Positions 9,335 to 18,488 of a DNA stretch of 64,000 nt are shown here, piece after piece. The notes under the pieces are model-generated. The model ran no database searches. It had not been told where the DNA came from and was given only the letters and a program-made list of their open reading frames with translations. Source of the stretch: Oleispira sp036960605. Lineage in GTDB: Bacteria > Pseudomonadota > Gammaproteobacteria > Pseudomonadales > Oceanobacteraceae. Numbering within the stretch: position 1 is the stretch's first letter; the number at the start of each line of letters is the position of its first letter. Location of the stretch: positions 31,303 through 95,302 of the forward strand of contig JBALXI010000015.1 of the NCBI GenBank assembly GCA_036960605.1, in the 5' to 3' direction. Both the position numbers and the translations under genes were made by a program.

Positions 9335-9646
9335 ATGCGATACATGCGAATTTTAATAGGGTTGATGGTTGTTTTTTGCACGGCTCTACCCGCTGTGGCG
9401 GATAATGTCTTAATACCGATCACTGACCTGTCTGAGTTTTCGGGTGCTAAAAGCGCGAATAAAATTAAATGGAATAATCAGCGCCCAGAGCAGCAGCAAG
9501 CGTTGAATCAGTTTTATAATTCTATGAATCAGCCTACTTCATCTCGCCCGTCACTTAAGCGTCAGCAGCATGCACAAGAATTACGCAGTATGAGCCCTCA
9601 GCAGCGTCAGCAGTTATTCCTTAACTATATTCAACAAAATCGTTAG
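9335..9646 (+). CDS. Small secreted Gln/Arg-rich hypothetical protein
   Basis: 103 residues with a clear Sec signal peptide (MRYMRILIGLMVVFCTALPAVA, cleavage near residue 22) and a basic, Gln-rich mature part ending in SMSPQQRQQLFLNYIQQNR. The tail recalls the LSPEQRQ motifs of DUF3106 and of CpxP/Spy-like periplasmic proteins, but the match is short and I cannot assign it firmly. It follows the CpxR/CpxA-like pair by 129 bp on the same strand, so a role as periplasmic accessory to that system is possible. No Cys or metal motif. No strong Shine-Dalgarno is seen before ATG 9335. Confidence 0.65.
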   Translation: MRYMRILIGLMVVFCTALPAVADNVLIPITDLSEFSGAKSANKIKWNNQRPEQQQALNQFYNSMNQPTSSRPSLKRQQHAQELRSMSPQQRQQLFLNYIQQNR

Positions 9647-9767
9647 TCCTTCCCTTCTTTTAGCACTCCATTTTAATTTGTTTAAATCCTCTTTTCTTGT
9701 ATGTTTCTAGCCTAGAGGCACAATTGTCGGTAAAATTAGCCCACTTTTATATTCATCGAGACTATTT

Positions 9768-10811
9768 GTGAAAACAGCAATTACTGATCTTTTAGGTATT
9801 GAATTGCCTATTCTGTTACCTGGCATGAGCTGGATTTCAACCCCTGAGTTAGTTGCCGCTGTGTCTAATGCAGGCGGATTAGGGATTTTAGCCAGTGGAC
9901 CATTATCCCCTGATGAAACACGGGCAGCGATTACAAAAATTCGCCAGCTGACTGATAAGCCCTTTGGCATTGGTGTGACCTTGTTAATGCCAGGGTCAGA
10001 TGAGAATGCAGATGTTGCTATTGAAGAAAAAGTGCCCGTCATTAATTTTTCTTTAGGCAAAGGTGACAAGCTAATTGAACGTGCCCATGCTTATGGGGCG
10101 AAAGTGATTGCGACAGTGGTCACTGAAAAGCATGCACTCTCTGCCCAGAAAAGTGGCGCTGATGCTTTATTAGTCACTGGGCATGAAGCCGCGGCGCATG
10201 GTGGTGAGGTGACTTCTTTGGTACTGGTGCCAGCAATAAGTCAGGCGGTGGATATTCCGGTGATTGCTACCGGAGGCTTTGCTGATGGCAGGGGCTTATT
10301 AGCGGCTTTCTCTTTAGGCGCTGACGGGATTGCGATGGGATCACGTCTCGCGACGAGTTCAAATAGCCCTCTGCACCAAAATATGAAAGATGCGGTGGTG
10401 AAAAAGAGTGAGCAAGAGACCATTTATTCAAGTAATTTTGATGGTATCAATGCCCGTGTTATGCGGACACCTGAAGCGATAAAAGCGACCAGAAAGCCGA
10501 TGAACTTTATTGTTGCCTGCATTGAAGCAATGAAAGCCGCAGCGATGGTTAAACAGCCTATTTGGAAAATTATGCTGGGCATGCTTGCGCGAATGGATAA
10601 GGTAAAGTTATTAGCCTATTTTGGTGCCGCTGTACCTCGATTGAAAGCGGCGACAGTCGATGGCAATTATCAAAAAGGTGTACAATTCATTGGTCAAACT
10701 CAAGGTTTGATCAAAGATCAGCCGAGTGTTCAACAGATCTTTGATGGCATACGTAAGGATGTTCAGCTTGTTCATGAAGCCAATGCTAAGCGCTTAGGCC
10801 CTACTGAATAG
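9768..10811 (+). CDS. Nitronate monooxygenase / 2-nitropropane dioxygenase-like flavoprotein
   Basis: 347 residues from GTG 9768. FMN-dependent TIM-barrel enzyme: N-terminal GIELPILLPGMSWISTPEL, the stretch SNAGGLGILASG, the catalytic-region TGHEAAAHGGEV (His of the EAGGH-type motif kept, neighbouring Gly changed to Ala), the phosphate-binding VIATGGFADGRG and GADGIAMGSRLATS. Family members oxidise alkyl nitronates such as propionate-3-nitronate, or are enoyl reductase-like flavoproteins; the exact substrate is not evident. The C-terminal extension after about residue 235 (MRTPEAIKATRKP onwards) is typical of the longer class. It stands alone on the plus strand, convergent with a small minus-strand gene. 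Confidence 0.85.
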   Translation: MKTAITDLLGIELPILLPGMSWISTPELVAAVSNAGGLGILASGPLSPDETRAAITKIRQLTDKPFGIGVTLLMPGSDENADVAIEEKVPVINFSLGKGDKLIERAHAYGAKVIATVVTEKHALSAQKSGADALLVTGHEAAAHGGEVTSLVLVPAISQAVDIPVIATGGFADGRGLLAAFSLGADGIAMGSRLATSSNSPLHQNMKDAVVKKSEQETIYSSNFDGINARVMRTPEAIKATRKPMNFIVACIEAMKAAAMVKQPIWKIMLGMLARMDKVKLLAYFGAAVPRLKAATVDGNYQKGVQFIGQTQGLIKDQPSVQQIFDGIRKDVQLVHEANAKRLGPTE

Positions 10812-10829
10812 TTAGGCGTCGAATTGTCA

Positions 10830-11072
10830 CTAATGAACGGATTGGCGTAGAAAGCGAGTATCGGCTTTCTCTTCTCTGACGCCTTTTCGTTCTTTATGTT
10901 TTTGCATAATTCTATGTAAAGCAAATAACTCCCCTAGTGTGTGCACATCCTTGGCCTCACTGAGCTGTTCAATAGCCTGCAAAGTATCCTCTCTATCCCA
11001 GTCGTGGAGCACATCATTGGCTTTAGGAATAACGGCGGGCGATTTTTTACTTTTATGCGCTATCGAGAACAT
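10830..11072 (-). CDS. Small basic hypothetical protein
   Basis: 80 residues, charged and probably helical (VLHDWDREDTLQAIEQLSEA, then LGELFALHRIMQKHKERKG). AGAGAG lies at good distance before the ATG at 11072 on the minus strand, and no better gene occupies either strand here, so it is likely real. No signal peptide, membrane segment or Cys. I do not recognise a family. It ends 18 bp from the convergent nitronate monooxygenase-like gene. Confidence 0.55.
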   Translation of the reverse strand: MFSIAHKSKKSPAVIPKANDVLHDWDREDTLQAIEQLSEAKDVHTLGELFALHRIMQKHKERKGVREEKADTRFLRQSVH

Positions 11073-11272
11073 GGCTAAACTCTCTGATTATGACTTCTTT
11101 TTTAGATTACGACGGTAGCTTGTTTTAGAGAAAGACTTAAATATTACAAGTAGCCGAATGCTTATCTTTATTAGTTATTATAATCAGTGACGAAAAGGAG
11201 ATGATTCTATCTGTATGCTCTAGTCTATAAGTACGGACACTTATTTAACTTCTGCTTTAGGAAGGAAGCCTT

Positions 11273-12772
11273 ATCCAATTCAAAGAAAACAGCCATTGGC
11301 TAAAATTGCTCTACGGCTCATTAATGACATTGGCGGTAGTCGGCTTACTCGGCGGGCTGTCGTTTAATGCATTTTGGCACTATGACAAGGTAGAAAATCG
11401 ATTTTATAGCGAAGTGACTTTTATGCGCCATCATGTGAGAGAGCTGATGGCGCAGAATGAGTCAATTTTATCTGGATTTTCTGCGTTTCTTATTGGCAGT
11501 CGGGTTGCTGATATTCATGCGACTCGAACCTATGCTCAGCGCATGCTAGAGCGATACCCACATATTCTTATGTTTGAAGTTGCGCAGCGAGTAGATGAGC
11601 AACATATGGAGCCGTTTACTTCGTATTTAAAAGAGCAAGATATTAGCCCTCCTAAAATATGGTCTTTTGATTATCAGCAAGGGATTATTGAACACAATCT
11701 AAAAAAAGATGGTGAAGCATTTCCTGTTATTTTTATTGAACCAAAAACTGAAAGTTCTCAATTGGGATTAGATATTAATTCGATAGAGTTTGTACACAGT
11801 GTTGTGCAGCGTTTTGGGAAAAGTGATCAGCAATTGATGACAGAACCCTTTGAATTGTTAGATGGTGAAATAGCGATAGTGATGATGCAAGGCGTTAACG
11901 TTTCTGCTTCTGAGGTACCAAGTTATGTTTCTTTATTGGTTATTAGAGCAGGACAGCTGATACCAACTATTTTGAAAGATAAAGGTTGGGACTTTTCATT
12001 AAGCAGTAAAGACAGCAGTGGACATCAATTTGATTTATTACGTACAGAAACTAATAAAAATAACTCTAGCTGGTTTCCAGAATTAAAAACTGTCGATAAT
12101 ATAAGGTTGACTGATTTCGAGCTCAGTTTGGAAATTAAACAACAGCTGACGATAGATGATTTTGATTGGCTACATATCTTAGGGATTACGGTACTTATGA
12201 TCGTATTTCCTATTTTTGTGATTATTATGTATCGGATACATCAAGGTATTGAGCAGCAAAATTCATTAAAAAGGCAGGAGCTTTATCAGTTGGCGAATTT
12301 TGATGGCTTAACCGGCTTAGCGAACCGTTTTCATTTTAACGATTTTGGCGATCGAATATTATCAACCGCTCAGCGAAATAAAATTCAAGTAGCCGTCTTT
12401 TTTATTGATCTTAATGGTTTTAAATTAGTCAATGATAATTTAGGCCACGATGTTGGGGATATCGTTTTGAAGCGAGTGGCTGAAACACTACTAGCTAACG
12501 TAAGGCAGGGGGATATTGTAGCGCGGATAGGGGGGGACGAATTTGCAGTGCTAGCGGACCAAATGCCCAGCCTACATAATTTGATGAGTATGTTGAATAA
12601 CATTCGTGAAGCAATTTTAGACATGGAAATAGTTGAAACTCAAGACTATGAGATTTCCGCAAGCGTAGGGTTTTCTTATACCGAATATCACGGATACAAT
12701 CTTTTTGAATTATTGAAGGTTGCGGATAAATCAATGTATGGTGAAAAAAAGCAACATCATACTAATAATTAG
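11273..12772 (+). CDS. Membrane diguanylate cyclase, CHASE-like sensor plus GGDEF; probable ATC start
   Basis: About 499 residues if read from ATC 11273, or 488 from TTG 11306. The TTG lacks any ribosome site and would cut the N-terminus just before TM1, whereas AGGAAGGA (11259-11266) lies six bases before ATC 11273 and yields a normal cytoplasmic lead-in (IQFKENSHWLKLL). An in-frame TAG at 11258 blocks anything longer. TM1 is followed by a CHASE-type extracytoplasmic domain (PVIFIEPKTESS, GLDINSIEFVHSVV, LTEPFEL-like MTEPFELLDGE), TM2 near 300-322 and a GGDEF domain with intact RIGGDEF and an inhibitory RxxD site (RQGD five residues upstream). It should make c-di-GMP with product inhibition, in response to a periplasmic ligand. 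Monocistronic. Confidence 0.85.
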   Translation: MQFKENSHWLKLLYGSLMTLAVVGLLGGLSFNAFWHYDKVENRFYSEVTFMRHHVRELMAQNESILSGFSAFLIGSRVADIHATRTYAQRMLERYPHILMFEVAQRVDEQHMEPFTSYLKEQDISPPKIWSFDYQQGIIEHNLKKDGEAFPVIFIEPKTESSQLGLDINSIEFVHSVVQRFGKSDQQLMTEPFELLDGEIAIVMMQGVNVSASEVPSYVSLLVIRAGQLIPTILKDKGWDFSLSSKDSSGHQFDLLRTETNKNNSSWFPELKTVDNIRLTDFELSLEIKQQLTIDDFDWLHILGITVLMIVFPIFVIIMYRIHQGIEQQNSLKRQELYQLANFDGLTGLANRFHFNDFGDRILSTAQRNKIQVAVFFIDLNGFKLVNDNLGHDVGDIVLKRVAETLLANVRQGDIVARIGGDEFAVLADQMPSLHNLMSMLNNIREAILDMEIVETQDYEISASVGFSYTEYHGYNLFELLKVADKSMYGEKKQHHTNN

Positions 12773-12979
12773 TACGGTGGTGCTATAAGTAATAAAAAAC
12801 TTTCTGGCTGAATGTTTAGTATTAAATTTCCTTTGCTACGGCGGGTGGCGTTTTTCATCTAGACATTTTATTTTTAAATTGAATAAAATAGATGTTTTGT
12901 GCGTTTTTAACTGGCTGAATAATATTTATTCCACTAGCTTTATGTTGCTTAATAATAAAAAAATAAAAAAGGATTTGAA

Positions 12980-13918
12980 ATGAAACGTCACAGCTTAATT
13001 TTCTTTACTTTTCTTATGTTGATTTCGGCCTCTAGCCAAGCTTGGTGGTGGAGTCAACCCTCAACGTATACTCAGACAAAATATCCTATTGTATTAACTC
13101 ATGGTTTATATGGGTTTGATAGTTTGTTGGGTATCAAATATTGGCATAAAGTACCGGAAACGTTACGTAAAGATGGCGCCGAGGTGTATTTGACGACGGT
13201 TTCTAATTCGAATTCACCTGAGATTCGTGGTGAACAGTTGATTCCTCAAATTGAAAGGATTTTGGCGATTAGTGGGGCTAAGAAAGTAAATCTAATTGGT
13301 CACAGTCATGGCGGTCCAACCACTCGTTATGTCGCTTCAGTAAGGCCTGATCTAGTCGCTTCTGTTACGTCAATTGCAGGGGTTAATAAAGGAACTCCAG
13401 TCGCAGACACACTTTCATCGCTAACTGAACAATCGAGATTTTTTTCTGCCTTAATTGAAACGCTAGGCAATGCATTGGCCGTGGTGATTGACGTTATTTC
13501 TGGTGGAGGGCATGATCAGGATATTTTGGCTTCATTGGCTTCAATGACTACCGAAGAAACTACCGTGTTTAACCAAAAGCACCCAGGTGGTATTCCGCTG
13601 AGTGATTGTGGTGAAGGGGCTTATGTAGATAACGGCATTCGTTATTACTCTTGGAGTGGTGCTAAACCAGCAACTAATATATTTGATCCGCTAGATCTAA
13701 TCACAACGACTACCTCTTTGTTTTTTCCTAAAGGAGTTGCAAATGACGGTCTGGTATCAACCTGTAGTAGCCATTTAGGCATGGTGATTCGTGATGACTT
13801 TAAAATGAATCATCTCGATGAAGTTAATATGCTGCTGGGTATACATCACTTGTGGTCTACTGATCCTCTCACTGTTTTTCGCAGCCATGCTAATCGTCTA
13901 AAGAATGCAGGGTTATAA
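12980..13918 (+). CDS. lipA: Secreted triacylglycerol lipase, family I.1/I.2 (LipA-like)
   Basis: 312 residues with Sec signal MKRHSLIFFTFLMLISASSQA. Alpha/beta hydrolase: oxyanion region VLTHGLYGFD, nucleophile elbow GHSHGG (Ser about 109), Asp in FDPLDLI (about 236-239) and catalytic His in MNHLDEVN (about 278). Two Cys (SDCGEG, VSTCSS) match the conserved disulfide of Pseudomonas lipases, and the end RSHANRLKNAGL is also typical. It hydrolyses long-chain triglycerides outside the cell after type II secretion. The next gene encodes its foldase 66 bp downstream, so both are likely one operon. A/T-rich leader of about 200 bp upstream; AAAGGATTTGAA precedes ATG 12980. Confidence 0.93.
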   Translation: MKRHSLIFFTFLMLISASSQAWWWSQPSTYTQTKYPIVLTHGLYGFDSLLGIKYWHKVPETLRKDGAEVYLTTVSNSNSPEIRGEQLIPQIERILAISGAKKVNLIGHSHGGPTTRYVASVRPDLVASVTSIAGVNKGTPVADTLSSLTEQSRFFSALIETLGNALAVVIDVISGGGHDQDILASLASMTTEETTVFNQKHPGGIPLSDCGEGAYVDNGIRYYSWSGAKPATNIFDPLDLITTTTSLFFPKGVANDGLVSTCSSHLGMVIRDDFKMNHLDEVNMLLGIHHLWSTDPLTVFRSHANRLKNAGL

Positions 13919-13984
13919 GAGGTTTTAAGCTAGAGGTCTTGTTCTATAAAGGAATAGGGCCTTCTAGGTTTTCTGTTTATTAAT

Positions 13985-15040
13985 ATGAAAAAATCAATCG
14001 TGTTATTTAATAAAAAAGTTATTTTAACTTTTTTTATACTGCTATTACTGGCTTTTATTCTCACTCAGTATCTGAGTGAGAACTCTGCATCTTCTAAAAT
14101 TCAGACTCAAACTAATATTCAAACTAATATTCAAACTACCGATAAGCAAGGGGCCTCCTCATCTGAATTGATGGAAAGCAAGCAAGGTTTTAATTCATCA
14201 GAAGATATTTTAAAATTAAAGATGTTTAGACTGGCAACTATTGATGGTGATATTAGAGCGGATGAAGATGGACGCTTGATCATCGATCGAGATCTTCGGC
14301 ATTGGATTGATTTTTATTTATCGGCAATCGGTGAGTTATCACTCAGTGAAATAAAACAATTAATGGCAGAAAAAATAGCACAGTTGCCAATGCCAGCACG
14401 AGAACAAGCAGAAACGTTATTGGCAGAATATTTATCCTACAAGGAGGCATTGGCTAGTTATGAGGGGCAATTTGAACAGTTGCTGGGCAGCGATCATCTT
14501 GACAACTTACAGCAACGCCATAACTGGCAAAAGCGCTTGCGTCGAGAAGCACTATCAAGTGAAGCAGTCGAAGCATTTTGGCTGTTAGATGAATTGGTTG
14601 ATGATTACGCTTTAGAGCAGCTAGTGATTAATGGCAGTGATAGTAGTGAAGAAGAAAAACTGAGCCAGCTGAAAAAGCTAGAAGCAGCTTTACCTAAAGA
14701 GCTTAAAGAGTTTAGGAGTGATTTATACATTGCCAGTAACTTACAAGAAACAGTAGAGATCTCTCGACAGCAGGGTGATAGTGATGAGGTAATACGTCAA
14801 CTGCGCATTGAAGAGGTTGGCTTAGACGCAACTGATCGCTTAGAAGTACTGGAGGCAAGGCAAAACGTCTGGCAACAGCGGATAATAGCCTATGCTGACG
14901 AAATGAAAGCAGTCGCTGCCATTGAAGGCGTTACGGAGCAAGATAAGCTGGATCAAATTGATAGTTATCAACAAAATAACTTTGATGAGCGTGAGCAATT
15001 ACGTTTGGAAACAGCATTGCGCTTATTAGCGGATGACTAG
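13985..15040 (+). CDS. lifO: Lipase-specific foldase (lipase chaperone, LifO/LipB)
   Basis: 351 residues. A short basic N-terminus and one transmembrane anchor (about 11-30, VILTFFILLLLAFILTQYL) are followed by a Ser/Thr/Gln-rich linker with a threefold TNIQT repeat, then the all-helical chaperone domain. The family signature Rx1x2FDY(F/C)L(S/T)A is present as LRHWIDFYLSAIGE. Lif proteins stay anchored in the inner membrane and fold their cognate lipase in the periplasm. Its stop (15038-15040) is separated by one base from the stop of the convergent PAS-GGDEF-EAL gene, so the two share no intergenic terminator. No Shine-Dalgarno is obvious before ATG 13985. Confidence 0.9.
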   Translation: MKKSIVLFNKKVILTFFILLLLAFILTQYLSENSASSKIQTQTNIQTNIQTTDKQGASSSELMESKQGFNSSEDILKLKMFRLATIDGDIRADEDGRLIIDRDLRHWIDFYLSAIGELSLSEIKQLMAEKIAQLPMPAREQAETLLAEYLSYKEALASYEGQFEQLLGSDHLDNLQQRHNWQKRLRREALSSEAVEAFWLLDELVDDYALEQLVINGSDSSEEEKLSQLKKLEAALPKELKEFRSDLYIASNLQETVEISRQQGDSDEVIRQLRIEEVGLDATDRLEVLEARQNVWQQRIIAYADEMKAVAAIEGVTEQDKLDQIDSYQQNNFDEREQLRLETALRLLADD

Positions 15041-15041
15041 C

Positions 15042-17738
15042 TTATAACGTATTGTTGAGTTGAACCTGCTGGCTCGCGGGTTGAATGTATTTGTCGTAGA
15101 ACTCAGTGGCTGGCAGTGGCTTGCTGAAGAAAAAACCTTGATAGCTATCACATCCCATTGATTGTAATAAAACCAGCTGTTGATGGTTCTCAACACCTTC
15201 TGCAATGACTTTCAGCTTCAGTGTTTGCCCCATCGCAATAATTGCGCGGATAATGGCTTCATCATCAGGGTCGTCAGTAATATCATTGACGAAAGAGCGA
15301 TCAATTTTCAGCTTGCTAATAGGGAATTGGCGTAAGTAACTGAGTGAGGAATAGCCAGTACCAAAATCATCCATCGCAAAGCGAACGCCCTGACGATGAA
15401 TATTATCTAAAATACGCACATTTTCTTGTACGTTATCCATCAATAAACTTTCAGTGATCTCGAGCTCAAGATTATTTGAACTGAATCCTGTTTGATTAAG
15501 AATTTCCTGTACACGCAGTACAAAGCTATCGTCTAACTGTCTTACTGAGACGTTAACGGCAACCGATAAATCTAATTCAGCTTCTAGGTTCCATTCTTTG
15601 AAGGTAATGCAGGCTTGCTCTAATACCCAATCACCAATGTCTCTAATAAGGCCGGTTTCTTCTGCCACAGGAATGAATTCAACGGGAGATATCATGCCCG
15701 CGGTCGGGTGAATCCACCGTACCAGGGCTTCAGCTCCTTCTAACTCCCCTGTGTAAGCATTTACTTGAGGCTGGTAATGCACTTCAAATTCATTCTCTTT
15801 TATGGCTCGGCGTAATTCAGTTTCAATGGTTAAACGAGAATTAACTTTTTGGTTCATCTCGTCGGTATAAAACTGATAGCGATTTCCGCCTTTTGCTTTA
15901 GCGCTGTACATCGCAGTATCAGCATTGCGAAGTAATATGTGGGATTCCGTCGAGTCTTGAGGGTACATGCTGATACCAATGCTGCAGCTGGTATTAAGTT
16001 TGTAGTAATCCAGTTCGTAAGTCTTACTAATCACTAAGTTGATACTGTGAGCCAGCGTTTCTACAGCTTCTAAATTGGGCGGATTTATCATCATTAGCAT
16101 AAACTCATCACCGCCTAATCGTGCCAGTAACGTGGTATCGTCTATACAGTCTTTTAAGCGCTCAGCTACGAGTTTAAGTAAGCGATCACCTACCTGATGT
16201 CCAAGAGAATCGTTAATCGTTTTAAAACGATCGAGGTCGATAAACAGTAGTGCAATACTGGTTTTATCGCGATAACGATCAATGTGATTTACCAACTCAT
16301 CGTTAAATAAATATCGATTAGCGAGCTCCGTCAGCGGATCGCGAGTTGCTAGATATTCGACTTGTTGCTGTGAAATTATGTGCTCGGTAATGTCGAGTAA
16401 TAGTCCTTCCAAATAAACTTGATTTTTAGAATCGCGAATTGCACAACCTCGATCCATAAGCCACTTTAATTCTCCACTCGGTTTTTGAATACGAAAAATA
16501 TGTTCATAATTTTTCTTCGGACTTTTAATACTATCGGCATGTGTAATTAAGATGCCTTGATCGTCTTCATGAATGTCATCGAAAGGTGTTCTTTGACCTG
16601 ATAAGTAGCTATTAGCAGAATAGCCCAGTAGATCTTGGCAGCCATCAGTAATGAATAGCACTTTATAATCAGGGATTCTGACACGATAAATCATGCCTGG
16701 GAGATTGGACAAAAGTAGACTTAAGGTACTTTCTTGCTCACGTAACGTGCTTTCAGTTTGTCGGTGCTCGGATTTTTCTACATCGAATTTACGTCTGGCT
16801 AGTCGATAGCCAAAAAATGTAATTAGATAAAAAAGTATCAGCAGGAATAGGGGAGGGATTATATCTTCTAGCCATGCCGTAATTAAGCGCGTAGCTGGCA
16901 ACGAAATGACGACAAAGAGATCAAGCGGTTCAATGTAGCGGACAACGCCCATGCGTTTGATGCCATCAAGACCTAGTTCATATTGGAATTGGCCTTTACC
17001 TTGTTCTTTTATCAGTTGTTCAGAGACGTATTGATTGAATATTTCTGGTGAAATTTTCATGCCCAATAATGCACGTTTATGCATGGGTAGAGGGTCCGAG
17101 TAGAGTAAGTGATTTCCAGCGCCGATTACTCGAATGGCGGTATCGTTGATGTCATTAAATCTGTTCCAGTTGAGTTTTTCATTTTCAGTCGATAATGCTA
17201 AGCATAATAAGCTGGTATCGATTAATTGAGTTGACATACAAATGGCTACATATTGGCTGCTACTGCCGGCGCCTAAACTGAAGGTGGGAATAAAGTGCGG
17301 TTCATTCGACTTCTGCAGAGTATCGATTGTTGATTGTGTAATAATTGTTTTGTTTAGGTCTAAGCGTAGGTTGTTGTTATGACGAAATGATGAAGTTAAA
17401 AACTTGCCTTCTTTGCCAACTTGAAAAATGTGATCAAAGCTATAATTTTGCTGATTAATCAGAGCGCGGGTCGATTTTTTTGGAGAACTTTCAGCAGATA
17501 ATAACTGTTTATTCAGTTGCTTTATTTGTACAAAAAGATGGCTGGCCTGCTGTGTTGTGTTTTTACTAATGAGCTGATTTAAAGCATCTAATTGGCTGAA
17601 CAGTTGATTGGTATTAGTAAACCAAGCACTCGTTATATAAGCCGTGAATAACAACGCGAGTATGAGCCAAGAAGCAAATAGTGAAAGTTGCAATCGATCT
17701 CGGCTATATAATGTTTTTAACTTAGATATTAGCGGCAC
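15042..17738 (-). CDS. Membrane PAS-GGDEF-EAL c-di-GMP turnover protein
   Basis: 898 residues: TM1 about 18-40, a periplasmic sensor of about 250 residues, TM2 about 291-313, PAS about 330-450 (LLSNLPGMIYRVRIPDY; GLLLDITEH), GGDEF with intact RLGGDEF (about 540) and EAL with intact EALVRW (about 671), ITESLL, DDFGTG, KIDRSF, AEGVE and QGFFFSKPL. No RxxD inhibitory site precedes GGDEF. All EAL metal and substrate motifs are intact, so phosphodiesterase activity is likely; the GGDEF half may be active or regulatory. It senses something periplasmic plus an intracellular cue through PAS. Monocistronic, convergent with the lipase foldase. Confidence 0.9.
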   Translation of the reverse strand: MPLISKLKTLYSRDRLQLSLFASWLILALLFTAYITSAWFTNTNQLFSQLDALNQLISKNTTQQASHLFVQIKQLNKQLLSAESSPKKSTRALINQQNYSFDHIFQVGKEGKFLTSSFRHNNNLRLDLNKTIITQSTIDTLQKSNEPHFIPTFSLGAGSSSQYVAICMSTQLIDTSLLCLALSTENEKLNWNRFNDINDTAIRVIGAGNHLLYSDPLPMHKRALLGMKISPEIFNQYVSEQLIKEQGKGQFQYELGLDGIKRMGVVRYIEPLDLFVVISLPATRLITAWLEDIIPPLFLLILFYLITFFGYRLARRKFDVEKSEHRQTESTLREQESTLSLLLSNLPGMIYRVRIPDYKVLFITDGCQDLLGYSANSYLSGQRTPFDDIHEDDQGILITHADSIKSPKKNYEHIFRIQKPSGELKWLMDRGCAIRDSKNQVYLEGLLLDITEHIISQQQVEYLATRDPLTELANRYLFNDELVNHIDRYRDKTSIALLFIDLDRFKTINDSLGHQVGDRLLKLVAERLKDCIDDTTLLARLGGDEFMLMMINPPNLEAVETLAHSINLVISKTYELDYYKLNTSCSIGISMYPQDSTESHILLRNADTAMYSAKAKGGNRYQFYTDEMNQKVNSRLTIETELRRAIKENEFEVHYQPQVNAYTGELEGAEALVRWIHPTAGMISPVEFIPVAEETGLIRDIGDWVLEQACITFKEWNLEAELDLSVAVNVSVRQLDDSFVLRVQEILNQTGFSSNNLELEITESLLMDNVQENVRILDNIHRQGVRFAMDDFGTGYSSLSYLRQFPISKLKIDRSFVNDITDDPDDEAIIRAIIAMGQTLKLKVIAEGVENHQQLVLLQSMGCDSYQGFFFSKPLPATEFYDKYIQPASQQVQLNNTL

Positions 17739-17828
17739 AAGTAAGCATCTTAGTCTTATAACGTGAGTGAATGATTAAAGTATAGCTGTTATATCGCTAG
17801 TACTATCGGCCAAGGTTATTATTTTTAT

Positions 17829-18488
17829 TTATTCTAAAATAGGCAGTAATTCTTGCCATACGCTTTGCGTCATAATGGGCTGAGCGTTCTTTGTTGGATG
17901 AATACCATCAGCTTGCATCATCCCTACTTGACCCGCAATACCGTTAAGCAAAAAAGGGACCCATTTTATTTTATGATCTGATGCTAATTGCTGATATTGA
18001 TTAGCAAAACGCTCACTGTAAGTTTTGCCATAATTGGGTGGAATACGCATTCCGAGTAATAAAACTTTGGCGCCCATTTCTTGACTGAGCTTAATCATCT
18101 TGGTCAGATTCTGGCTGATGAGCTTTATTGGGGTTCCTCTTAAACCATCGTTACCACCTAACTCTAAAATGACTAAATTGGGTTGGTGCTTTTTTAATAT
18201 TGACTCTAGACGATTTGCGCCACCACTGGTAGTTTCACCACTGATGCTGGCGTTAAGAAGGCTATATTGTGGGTATTCTGTCGTTAACTTCTTTTCTAAT
18301 AGCGCGACCCAGCCTTGTTGTTTATCGATGCCATAGCCTGCACTGATGCTATCGCCTAAAACAAGAATTGTCTGTTGTTGTAAAGGACTGTTTTCCCCTG
18401 CATGGGCTTGAGGTAAGCTCAGCTTAAGCAATAAGCACAGCATGATGGCGATAAGGCGAAACGATTGATGAATACGAAAATCGAACAT
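17829..18488 (-). CDS. tesA: SGNH-family arylesterase / acyl-CoA thioesterase I (TesA)
   Basis: 219 residues with signal peptide (MFDFRIHQSFRLIAIMLCLL to QAHA, cleavage near residue 30). SGNH hydrolase blocks are clear: GDSISAGYG (nucleophile Ser), the Gly of NASISGETT, the GGND block in LELGGNDGLRG, and the Asp-His pair in DGIHPTKNAQP. TesA is a periplasmic multifunctional thioesterase/protease/lysophospholipase. The 5' end overlaps the first 21 bases of the divergent ybbA gene; a later ATG at 18443 would remove the overlap but leave a poor signal peptide. The tesA/ybbA/ybbP divergent order is the same as in Escherichia coli and Pseudomonas. Confidence 0.92.
   Translation of the reverse strand: MFDFRIHQSFRLIAIMLCLLLKLSLPQAHAGENSPLQQQTILVLGDSISAGYGIDKQQGWVALLEKKLTTEYPQYSLLNASISGETTSGGANRLESILKKHQPNLVILELGGNDGLRGTPIKLISQNLTKMIKLSQEMGAKVLLLGMRIPPNYGKTYSERFANQYQQLASDHKIKWVPFLLNGIAGQVGMMQADGIHPTKNAQPIMTQSVWQELLPILE

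Noticed and set aside
11203..11232. Nine-codon frame after AAAGGAG as a leader peptide of the CHASE-GGDEF gene
   Set aside because: The Shine-Dalgarno touches the ATG, and there is no attenuator hairpin after it.
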